Below are positions 1-5,491 of a stretch of 11,073 nucleotides of DNA, in pieces. The stretch is from positions 1 to 11,073 of the forward strand of contig DATKTD010000020.1 of the NCBI GenBank assembly GCA_035531315.1. Reading direction: 5' to 3'. The notes under the pieces were generated by a model, which saw only the letters and a list, made by a program, of their open reading frames with translations, ran no database searches and had not been told where the DNA came from. This stretch comes from CAIJMU01 sp035531315. GTDB lineage: Bacteria > Spirochaetota > Spirochaetia > Treponematales > Rectinemataceae. Made by a program: the position numbers and the translations under genes. How positions within the stretch are numbered: the stretch's first letter is position 1; each line of letters starts with the position of its first letter.

Positions 1-160
1 CAAGTGAAAGGGTCGTCTCGTCGACCGTCTGGGCATTCCCCAATGCCTGGGCGTTCGCCGTTCCCGTCGCGGCCTGGGGCTTTGCCACCTGCTGCGCCGG
101 AAGAGACTCCCCCGCACCGAACGCCAGTATGGCGCACAGGACGAGAGCATAAATTTTCAA
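1..160 (-). CDS. fliO: Flagellar export apparatus protein FliO (FliZ), N-terminal fragment
   Basis: The first 53 codons of a gene leave the window at base 1. The call rests on position, immediately after fliY where spirochetes carry fliO/fliZ ahead of fliPQR, and on the shape of the N-terminus. FliO is a small membrane protein that helps assemble the FliP/FliQ/FliR export gate. Residues 1-23 look like a signal peptide or N-terminal membrane segment: a Lys at position 2, a hydrophobic run at about 3-15, then a possible cleavage site after Leu-Pro-Ala. An Ala/Gln-rich stretch and Asp-Glu-Thr-Thr-Leu follow, as expected for a periplasmic stretch before the FliO transmembrane helix, which is not in view. 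The start is the TTG at 158-160, preceded by a GGGAGGGG ribosome binding site at about 165-172. The only nearby ATG (148-150) is out of frame. The conserved domain is missing, so identity is inferred from synteny. Confidence 0.6.
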   Translation of the reverse strand, partial: MKIYALVLCAILAFGAGESLPAQQVAKPQAATGTANAQALGNAQTVDETTLSL

Positions 161-179
161 AAGACCCCTCCCAATGCTT

Positions 180-208
180 ATCGTATAGCAGGGGTCGGCC
201 CATTGCAA
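180..208 (-). promoter_or_regulatory. Possible sigma70-type promoter for fliO
   Basis: Reading the minus strand, TTGCAA (208-203) is followed after 17 bases by TACGAT (185-180). This lies inside TGCTATACGAT, which could also act as an extended -10 (TGC at 190-188 before TATACG). Transcription would start near base 173 and give a very short leader covering only the GGGAGGGG ribosome binding site and the TTG start of fliO. Both hexamers match consensus imperfectly (the -10 at four of six), so this is a prediction from spacing and placement. Confidence 0.4.
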
Positions 209-229
209 GCGAGAATTGCACCAATTGAT

Positions 230-284
230 AAAAAAACGAAAACGAGACCGGAAAAGACCTGAGCGGGGCCCGCGGAATCCCCGC
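230..284 (-). terminator. Weak terminator-like hairpin and T-run downstream of fliY
   Basis: In the 221-bp gap after fliY, the minus strand has a 6-bp GC-only stem (GCGGGG at 284-279 with CCCCGC at 268-263, 10-nt loop). A T-rich tract ending in seven T residues (236-230) follows. The T-run begins more than 20 bases after the stem, which is far for a classical intrinsic terminator. It may reduce read-through into fliO ahead of the candidate fliO promoter, but this is weak evidence. Confidence 0.2.
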
Positions 285-349
285 GCGCCCGCCCGTCTAT
301 CCGCCCAAGGCCTTCCCGTCGGGACTGTTCGGACGGATGGCGAGACCGT

Positions 350-382
350 GGCTTTTGGCCGGCCCAGCGGGATCGAAAAGCC
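350..382 (-). other. Stem-loop at the fliY stop codon
   Basis: On the minus strand GGCTTTT (382-376) and AAAAGCC (356-350) form a perfect 7-bp inverted repeat around a GC-rich 19-nt loop. The stem starts at the last base of the fliY TAG stop codon. No T-run follows, so it is not a standard terminator. A role in protecting the 3' end or as a processing site is possible but unproven. Confidence 0.25.
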
Positions 383-1593
383 TAGCCGAGGTCCGAAACG
401 CGCTCTATTTGCGACACGATCTCCGTCACGCGGACGCCGAAATTCTCGTCGATGACGACGACCTCGCCCTTGGCGATCAGCTTGTGGTTGACGAGTATGT
501 CCACGGGTTCGCCGGCCAGCTTGTCGAGCTCGATTATCGTGCCCTCGCCCATCCCGAGGATCTCCTTGATCAGCTTCCGGGTGCGGCCGAGCTCGACCGT
601 CATCTCCATGTAGACGTCCATGATGAGGCCGATGTTGCCGGACTCGTGGGAAGGGGCGCCCATCTGAAGACTGCCGAACTGGACGGGCTGTACGTTCGGC
701 GGAGCCATGCCGGAGCCGAAGCCCCCGTACTGCATCTGGCCCTGCATGCCGCCCGAAGGATAGCCCTGCTGCATACCGAAACCTTGTTGCTGCGGCATCA
801 TGCCGCCCTGCGGCATCATGCCGCCCTGCGGCATGCCGAAGCCCTGCTGCTGAGGCATCATGCCGCCCTGTTGCATGCCCCCCTGCATCATGCCGCCGTA
901 GCCCTGGGACTGCTGGGAGGAGGGCTGGGGCGCGGGAAGGCCTCCCGAGGCCGCGAGGATGTCGCGCACGAAGGGCAGTGAAAAGACCTCGACCATGCGC
1001 TCGGGAGGGGCGTCGCCGATGCCCACATGGTAAACGGCGCGCACCATGTCGCCGCTCGGGACCCTCACCATGGCCTTGGGACCGAAGCTTCCCTCGGCCA
1101 CCCCGGACTGGATGCCGCGGTTCCCGGTCTTCTCGGACAGGACGTTGATGGCCGTGCCCGTGAGATTGGAGACGCATTCCTGGACGGTGGCGATCGCCAT
1201 GTCGTCGAGATCGGTGAGGCCCTCCTCGTGGTTCGCGTTCGACGCGATCGCGAGGGCCAGCTCCTTCGTGAGCACGAAGATGTGCTCGCCCGGCAGGGAG
1301 CCGGTGAAGGGGACGGTGACGGCGAGGACCTCCTCGGGCAATTCGCGGAGGAAGGCGTCGCGATTGGCGAGATCGACCGTCGGGGGGGACAGGGTGACCG
1401 GAAGGCCGGTGATCACCGAGATGTTCTGCGACTGGGCGCCGACGAGGCCCTCGAGGATGGCGCGGAATGCCACCGTTTCGGGGGAGACGGGAGGCGCGGC
1501 CTGGCCGCCGCCGCGGGGAGCGGGGGAGGGACCGCCGTCGAGACCGGCGAGCAGGGAGTCTATTTCGTCCTGGGAAAGGGCTGCATCACCCAT
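382..1593 (-). CDS. fliY: Flagellar motor switch protein FliY (FliN family)
   Basis: A 403-residue C-ring protein that works with FliM and FliG in torque generation and switching. Residues 6-18 (Leu-Ser-Gln-Asp-Glu-Ile-Asp-Ser-Leu-Leu) are the FliM/FliY-type N-terminal CheY-P binding peptide. Residues about 40-212 form a CheC-like middle domain. Residues about 320-400 are the SpoA/FliN domain, with the typical Glu-Leu-Asp-Lys-Leu-Ala-Gly-Glu-Pro-Val and Val-Val-Val-Ile-Asp-Glu-Asn-Phe-Gly segments. Between them, residues about 217-318 are a low-complexity linker rich in Met, Gln and Gly, with a 12-residue repeat at 243-254 and 263-274. The CheC phosphatase Glu-x-x-Asn pattern is not clean: Glu139 is followed by Cys-Val-Ser-Asn, so Asn is one place late. 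The ATG at 1593 has an AAGGAG site nine bases upstream and overlaps the fliM end by 8 bp, implying coupled translation. Confidence 0.95.
   Translation of the reverse strand: MGDAALSQDEIDSLLAGLDGGPSPAPRGGGQAAPPVSPETVAFRAILEGLVGAQSQNISVITGLPVTLSPPTVDLANRDAFLRELPEEVLAVTVPFTGSLPGEHIFVLTKELALAIASNANHEEGLTDLDDMAIATVQECVSNLTGTAINVLSEKTGNRGIQSGVAEGSFGPKAMVRVPSGDMVRAVYHVGIGDAPPERMVEVFSLPFVRDILAASGGLPAPQPSSQQSQGYGGMMQGGMQQGGMMPQQQGFGMPQGGMMPQGGMMPQQQGFGMQQGYPSGGMQGQMQYGGFGSGMAPPNVQPVQFGSLQMGAPSHESGNIGLIMDVYMEMTVELGRTRKLIKEILGMGEGTIIELDKLAGEPVDILVNHKLIAKGEVVVIDENFGVRVTEIVSQIERVSDLG
772..867 (-). repeat. Direct repeat inside the fliY linker
   Basis: Two 36-bp near-identical units at 832-867 and 772-807 encode the same 12 residues (Gly-Gly-Met-Met-Pro-Gln-Gln-Gln-Gly-Phe-Gly-Met). 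Additional partial Gly-Gly-Met-Met-Pro-Gln units lie between them. The two copies differ at a few synonymous positions. The block keeps the reading frame and gives the FliY linker its Met/Gln/Gly-rich character. Confidence 0.8.
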
Positions 1594-2620
1594 TGTAGTC
1601 TTCTCCTTCGGAGGTCAACTCCTCGAATTCATCCTGCCCGACGTCCTCGAGCTTCTTCGTGATCTGGACGGCCATCTTCTTGCCGATGACCCCGGGCCTG
1701 CAGAGGAATTTTTTCTTGGTGCCGACGTTGAGCGACATCGGGTCGTTCACCCGGACGGAATGGAGCCTGACTATGTCGCCCACCCGCAGCGCGAGGACGT
1801 CGCGGACGGGGATTTCGATCTTTCCTATCTCGGCGATCACGGGGATCTCGACGGTCGACAGCTTTTCCTTGAGGATGTTTAGGTTCTCCGTCGTGGCGCC
1901 GCGGCGCACCGAAGAGTACCAATACTGGGCCGAGAGCTTCGAGACGATGGGCTCGATGGTTATATAGGGGATGCAGAGGTTCATCATCCCCTCGACGTCC
2001 CCGACCTTCGTCTCGAGGGTTACTAGGACGACCATCTCCGTGGGCGGGACGATCTGGGCGAACTGAGGATTGGTCTCGATCTGAGAGAGACGGGGACGGA
2101 GGTCGATGACCTGGGTCCAGGCCTCGCGCATGTTGCCGAGGATGCGGACGATGATGCCTTCCATGACGGAATGCTCGATGTCCGAAAGCTCGCGGTTGAG
2201 CTTGGCGCCCTCGCCCGTGCCGCCGAAGAGGCGGTCGATGATGGTGAAGGTGATCGAGGGATCGATCTCGAGGATGGCCGAGCCCTTGAGGGGATCCATG
2301 CTGATGTTGGCGAGGGTCGTCGGGGTAGGAATCGAGCGGATGAATTCCTCGTAGGTGAGCTGGTCGACGGAGGCGACGTGGACGTGGGCGAGGGTTCGGA
2401 GGCTGGCGGAGAGATTAGTGGTCGTGAGACGGGCGAAGGTCTCGTGCATGATCTGCACCGTGCGGATCTGCTCCTTCGAAAACTTGTCCGGCCTCTTGAA
2501 GTCGTAGATCTTTATCTTGCGAGTGTCCGCGGCCGGCTTGATCGTCTCGATCTCGGTCTCGCCCGCGTTGATGGCCGTGAGGAGCTGGTCTATCTCATCC
2601 TGCGACAGGACTTCGGTCAT
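1586..2620 (-). CDS. fliM: Flagellar motor switch protein FliM
   Basis: A 344-residue C-ring protein that receives CheY-P and links FliG to FliY/FliN. The N-terminal peptide Leu-Ser-Gln-Asp-Glu-Ile-Asp-Gln-Leu-Leu (residues 5-14) is the CheY-P docking motif. The CheC-like middle domain covers about 38-240 and includes the Leu-Phe-Gly-Gly-Thr-Gly-Glu-Gly segment (131-138), which matches the conserved Gly-Gly-x-Gly FliG contact. The C-terminal SpoA domain is about 258-325 (Glu-Ile-Pro-Val … Arg-Val-Gly-Asp-Ile-Val-Arg-Leu). The length is normal for the family. The start ATG (2620) has GGGGAGGGG upstream and lies 25 bp after the fliL stop. The 3' end overlaps fliY by 8 bp. FliM and FliY open with nearly the same docking peptide, so the motor should offer two kinds of CheY-P binding site. 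Confidence 0.97.
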   Translation of the reverse strand: MTEVLSQDEIDQLLTAINAGETEIETIKPAADTRKIKIYDFKRPDKFSKEQIRTVQIMHETFARLTTTNLSASLRTLAHVHVASVDQLTYEEFIRSIPTPTTLANISMDPLKGSAILEIDPSITFTIIDRLFGGTGEGAKLNRELSDIEHSVMEGIIVRILGNMREAWTQVIDLRPRLSQIETNPQFAQIVPPTEMVVLVTLETKVGDVEGMMNLCIPYITIEPIVSKLSAQYWYSSVRRGATTENLNILKEKLSTVEIPVIAEIGKIEIPVRDVLALRVGDIVRLHSVRVNDPMSLNVGTKKKFLCRPGVIGKKMAVQITKKLEDVGQDEFEELTSEGEDYNG

Positions 2621-2645
2621 CGTTCACCCCTCCCCGGTCGGGCCT

Positions 2646-3200
2646 TCACTGCGCCACGACGGTAAGGCGCTCGAAGAGCACCTCCCTGATGTAGCGCTTG
2701 GACAGCATGCCGTTGAGCTGCTCGAGGAGTTCGGCCTTGAGCTGTTCCTCGTTTTCGGGCGCGAGGTCGGCCGCGGTCTTCAGGGCGAAGAAGTGTCTGA
2801 GGAAGTCCTGGATCTGGGGGGCCCGCGCGTTGATCTCGACCGGGCCGTCCTTGTCTTCCTTGTCGAGCCCGAGGTTTATCTTGACGATCGCGGTATGGGG
2901 CTCGGCGTCCAACATCTGCGTGCGCACCTCGGGGATGGTCCCGATGTACTGGTAGACCTGCGTCGAGGCCTGGTAGGCTTCGGAGACGGGGATCTGCTTC
3001 ACCGCCTTGCCGCTCGAATTCATGATGTTGACCGTCACGACGACGACGGTGACGATGAGGATGACGGCTCCCAAGGCGATCCCGACGATCATGAGTATGC
3101 GGAGGATCCCCGGACCGGCCCCCTTCGCTTTCGCGGGTGCGGCTTCGGCCTCGGTGCCCTCGTTGAAACTCATGTCCTGGTCGTCGATGTTGTCGGACAT
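2646..3200 (-). CDS. fliL: Flagellar basal-body associated protein FliL
   Basis: A 184-residue inner-membrane protein that, in spirochetes and other bacteria, rings the MotA/MotB stator and stabilises its engaged state. An acidic cytoplasmic tail (residues 1-30) is followed by one transmembrane helix at about 32-58 (a Leu/Ile/Val-rich run) and then the periplasmic FliL domain. That domain contains Ala-Ile-Val-Lys-Ile-Asn-Leu-Gly-Leu (104-112) and ends in Arg-Glu-Val-Leu-Phe-Glu-Arg-Leu-Thr-Val-Val. The same frame is open up to an ATG at 3290, but the upstream 30 codons are Arg/Gly-rich and untypical. The ATG at 3200 has a strong AGGGAGGA site six bases away and gives a normal FliL N-terminus. 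It sits 168 bp after flbD, with no motA/motB between, and directly upstream of fliM. Confidence 0.93.
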   Translation of the reverse strand: MSDNIDDQDMSFNEGTEAEAAPAKAKGAGPGILRILMIVGIALGAVILIVTVVVVTVNIMNSSGKAVKQIPVSEAYQASTQVYQYIGTIPEVRTQMLDAEPHTAIVKINLGLDKEDKDGPVEINARAPQIQDFLRHFFALKTAADLAPENEEQLKAELLEQLNGMLSKRYIREVLFERLTVVAQ

Positions 3201-3206
3201 GCCATA

Positions 3207-3214
3207 TCCTCCCT
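3207..3214 (-). promoter_or_regulatory. Ribosome binding site that fixes the fliL start
   Basis: AGGGAGGA on the minus strand, six bases before the ATG at 3200. It is a near-perfect Shine-Dalgarno match and argues against the longer in-frame start at 3290. Confidence 0.8.
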
Positions 3215-3320
3215 TTGACCGTCGTCGTCGGAGGCGGCTCCGGCGATGGCCGGCGACGCCCCTCCCCCGCTTCCCCTCGGGGCTTACCATCCATTATCGG
3301 GCGGACAGGGGGGCCTCATT

Positions 3321-3349
3321 AGTATACATGAAGGCCCTGCGGGATGAAA
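3321..3349 (-). promoter_or_regulatory. Possible promoter in the flbD-fliL gap
   Basis: The minus strand carries TATACT (3326-3321), five of six matches to the sigma70 -10 box. A poor -35 (TTTCAT, 3349-3344) precedes it at 17 bp. It would drive fliL-fliM-fliY with a leader of about 110 bases. The whole gap 3201-3368 holds no convincing gene. Apart from this element I see only a small GC stem (CCGGC/GCCGG at 3240-3253) in it. Confidence 0.35.
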
Positions 3350-3368
3350 GGTGAAGCGGGGCGCGGGC

Positions 3369-3566
3369 TTAAAGACTGTCGGCGAAGGCGGCGATCTTTC
3401 GCCGGTACTCGACGATCCTGGCTATCAGGGTGGGGCTATCCTCGCGGATGACGATACGATTGCCCGAGAGCATGTGGAGGGTCGTGTCGGGCGTGCTCTC
3501 GACGGTCTCGATCTGGTGGGGATTGACCCAGAAAGTCCTGCCGGAGAGCTGGGTGAGCTCTATCAT
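3369..3566 (-). CDS. flbD: Flagellar protein FlbD
   Basis: A 65-residue protein of the small FlbD family (the hook-operon FlbD of spirochetes and firmicutes, unrelated to the Caulobacter regulator of the same name). The family core is visible. Met-Ile-Glu-Leu-Thr at the start leads to Gly-Arg-Thr-Phe-Trp-Val-Asn-Pro-His-Gln-Ile-Glu-Thr-Val-Glu (9-23), then Pro-Asp-Thr-Thr-Leu (26-30) and Gly-Asn-Arg-Ile-Val-Ile-Arg-Glu (35-42). Length is normal. Its biochemical role is not established; the gene is conserved directly after flgE and usually before motA. The ATG at 3566 has an AAAGGAAG site upstream. It is separated from flgE by a 72-bp gap containing a strong stem-loop, so its expression may be set below that of flgE. 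The next gene downstream is fliL rather than motA. Confidence 0.93.
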   Translation of the reverse strand: MIELTQLSGRTFWVNPHQIETVESTPDTTLHMLSGNRIVIREDSPTLIARIVEYRRKIAAFADSL

Positions 3567-3582
3567 GTGGCTTCCTTTCTAC

Positions 3583-3616
3583 GAAAAGGCCACAGGGAAG
3601 TTCATTTCCCTGTGGC
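3583..3616 (-). terminator. Strong stem-loop between flgE and flbD (possible partial terminator)
   Basis: On the minus strand GCCACAGGGAA (3616-3606) and TTCCCTGTGGC (3599-3589) form a perfect 11-bp stem with a 6-nt loop (3600-3605), followed at once by CTTTTC. The short T-run suggests an attenuator or a 3'-end stabiliser rather than a full stop, since flbD follows within 20 bases and has no obvious promoter of its own. Such an element would allow hook protein to be made in excess of the downstream motor proteins. Confidence 0.6.
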
Positions 3617-3638
3617 TTCTCTTTCGCTCAGCCCGCCC

Positions 3639-5033
3639 TTACCGCTTGAGGGTGAGGAGTTCCTGGAGGAGCTGATCCGCGGTCTGGATGGTGCGCGAGT
3701 TCGCCTGGAAGCCGCGCTGGGTGACGATCATGTCGACGAACTGGTCGGCGAGGTCCACATTCGACATCTCGAGGGTGCCGGCGATGATCTTGCCCTTGCC
3801 CGCGATGCCCGAGGGGCCGATGTTGGCCATGCCCGAGTTGTTCGATTGGACGAAGTTGGTCTCCCCGACCTTCTCGAGGCCGTTGGGGTTGGTGAAACTC
3901 CCGAGGGCCACCTGGCCGATCGCACGGTTGGAGCCGTTCGAGTAGACCGCCGTGATCCCACCCGATTGGTCGATCTTGAAGGAGTTGAGGTAGCCCATCG
4001 CGTAGCCGTCCTGGCTGAAGGCCTTGGTCGAAGAGCGCTCGGCGAATTGGGTCACGGTGTCGGTGGCGGAGCCCACGGTACCGAGGTTGAGCCTGAAGGT
4101 CTGGCGCGTCGGACCGCCCCCGGCCGCCGCCGTGGCGCCCTGGACGTCGAAGGAGACGCCGATGTCGAGGGAACCAGTCGCCGGTCCCGCCTGCCCCTGG
4201 CTGTCGGTGACGCGGCGAAGAAGACCGTTGTTGTCGAACTCGACGGTAAAGGTATTGGGCTGGCCCGTGGCGGGCTGGCCCATGGCGACGGCGCTGTTGG
4301 TCGGCGTCTGGGCCGTGGGATCGACGACGGCCTTGCCGGTCCACTGGTTCGGCTGGCCCGGCACCTTGGTGAACTCGACGCGGAGATCGTGCTCCTGGCC
4401 GAAGCTGTCGTAGATCTTCTGCTCGATGCGCCAGGTTCCCTGCTCTATCGTGTCGCCGGTGGCTCCCTGGGGAATTTCGGGGGTGCGCTTGTCGAGATTG
4501 CACGCGAGGTCGACGACCGAGGTCGCCTTCGCGGGGTCCTTCGAGCCTACGGGGATCACAAGATCCTGGGTCTGGCCGGAGGTGGCGACGACATCCTGCC
4601 CGTTGATGCGTTGGGCTAGCCATCCCTGGACGCGGTAGCCGGTGCCGGGATTGACCAGCCTGCCGTCCTTGTCGATGCCGAAGTCGCCGGCCCGGGTGTA
4701 CATGGTCTCGGCGCCCTTCTTCAATACGAAGAAGCCGTTGCCCTGGATGGCGAGATCGGTCATCACTCCCGTCGTCTGGAGCGAACCCTGGGTCTGCAGG
4801 GTGTCGATAGAGGCGACCGACATGCCGAGGCCGATCTCCTTCGGATTGATGCCGCCTACGTCCCCGTTAGGGCTGGAGGCCCCGGACATCTGCTGATAGA
4901 GGAGGTCCTGGAAATTCACCCTGCTTCGCTTGAAGCCGGTCGTGTTCACGTTCGAGATGTTGTTGCCGATGACGTCCATCCGTACCTGGTGGTTCTCGAG
5001 GCCCGCAACGCCTGAATACAAAGATCGCATCAT
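3639..5033 (-). CDS. flgE: Flagellar hook protein FlgE
   Basis: A 464-residue structural subunit of the periplasmic hook. The N-terminal rod/hook motif is clear: Ser-Leu-Tyr-Ser-Gly-Val-Ala-Gly-Leu at 4-12 and Ile-Gly-Asn-Asn-Ile-Ser-Asn-Val-Asn-Thr-Thr-Gly-Phe-Lys at 22-35. So is the C-terminal flagellar domain (Asn-Val-Asp-Leu-Ala-Asp-Gln-Phe-Val-Asp-Met at 425-435, then a helical tail to Leu-Lys-Arg). Variable domains lie in between. Lys165 and Cys178 fall at exactly the residue numbers reported for the lysinoalanine cross-link between T. denticola hook subunits. The surrounding Ala-Cys-Asn-Leu-Asp-Lys-Arg also looks spirochetal. The ATG at 5033 (a second ATG follows immediately) has AGGAGG nine bases upstream, inside the end of flgD, whose stop lies 4 bp before it. 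An 11-bp stem-loop follows the stop codon. Confidence 0.97.
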   Translation of the reverse strand: MMRSLYSGVAGLENHQVRMDVIGNNISNVNTTGFKRSRVNFQDLLYQQMSGASSPNGDVGGINPKEIGLGMSVASIDTLQTQGSLQTTGVMTDLAIQGNGFFVLKKGAETMYTRAGDFGIDKDGRLVNPGTGYRVQGWLAQRINGQDVVATSGQTQDLVIPVGSKDPAKATSVVDLACNLDKRTPEIPQGATGDTIEQGTWRIEQKIYDSFGQEHDLRVEFTKVPGQPNQWTGKAVVDPTAQTPTNSAVAMGQPATGQPNTFTVEFDNNGLLRRVTDSQGQAGPATGSLDIGVSFDVQGATAAAGGGPTRQTFRLNLGTVGSATDTVTQFAERSSTKAFSQDGYAMGYLNSFKIDQSGGITAVYSNGSNRAIGQVALGSFTNPNGLEKVGETNFVQSNNSGMANIGPSGIAGKGKIIAGTLEMSNVDLADQFVDMIVTQRGFQANSRTIQTADQLLQELLTLKR

Positions 5034-5037
5034 GTCG

Positions 5038-5481
5038 CTAGCCCTCCTGGTGGACTATCTTCTGGACCTGGTCGAGGTCGTAGTACTTGCCCTTGATCCC
5101 GACGAGGGGATGGTCGCCGCGGACCACCTCGTTCACGAGACCGGTGATGGTCGTCGATCCGTCCTGCACCTCGACGGTCTTGCCCAGGAAGCCCGTGGCC
5201 TCGCTCGAGGCGAGGAGACCCGAGAGCTTGGTAAAGCCCTGGCTCATGTTCGTGATCTGCTCGAGGGAGGAGAACTGCGCCATCTGCGCGATGAACTCCT
5301 TGTCCTCGAGGGGCTGCGAGGGGTCCTGGTGCTGGAGCTGGGTGATCAGGAGCTTGAGAAAATCGTCGCGATCGAGGGCGGGCTTGAAGGCCTTGCCCGA
5401 ATTGACGGTCTTGTTGAAAGAGTCGACCTCCATCTTGGTGCGAGCGAGATCGGGGCCCGATAGGGCGGTATTCACATCCAC
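5038..5481 (-). CDS. flgD: Flagellar hook assembly scaffold FlgD (hook cap)
   Basis: A 147-residue hook-cap protein needed for FlgE polymerisation. The family core is plain: Leu-Asp-Arg-Asp-Asp-Phe-Leu-Lys-Leu-Leu-Ile-Thr-Gln-Leu-Gln-His-Gln-Asp-Pro (36-54), then Asp-Lys-Glu-Phe-Ile-Ala-Gln-Met-Ala-Gln-Phe-Ser-Ser-Leu-Glu-Gln (60-75). After about residue 95 only a short beta-rich tail remains, so it lacks most of the C-terminal Ig-like and tudor-like domains of the roughly 230-residue enterobacterial protein. This short form is common in spirochetes. Translation starts at GTG (5479-5481) with GAGGGGGA upstream; a second in-frame GTG lies two codons later and the nearby ATG (5475-5477) is out of frame. 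It begins 10 bp after fliK and ends 4 bp before flgE, as part of a fliK-flgD-flgE hook unit. Confidence 0.93.
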   Translation of the reverse strand: MDVNTALSGPDLARTKMEVDSFNKTVNSGKAFKPALDRDDFLKLLITQLQHQDPSQPLEDKEFIAQMAQFSSLEQITNMSQGFTKLSGLLASSEATGFLGKTVEVQDGSTTITGLVNEVVRGDHPLVGIKGKYYDLDQVQKIVHQEG

Positions 5482-5491
5482 GTCTTCCCCC

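Noticed and set aside
337..981. Long plus-strand frame opposite fliY rich in His, Ala and Leu
   Set aside because: It is the antisense shadow of the fliY Met/Gln/Gly repeat; the His-His-Ala-Ala pattern comes directly from complementing those codons, and no ribosome site or family resemblance is seen.
3351..4619. 422-codon plus-strand frame opposite flbD and flgE
   Set aside because: Shadow frame produced by GC-rich codon bias in flgE; flgE on the other strand has full-length family conservation, and the frame crosses the flgE-flbD hairpin and gap.
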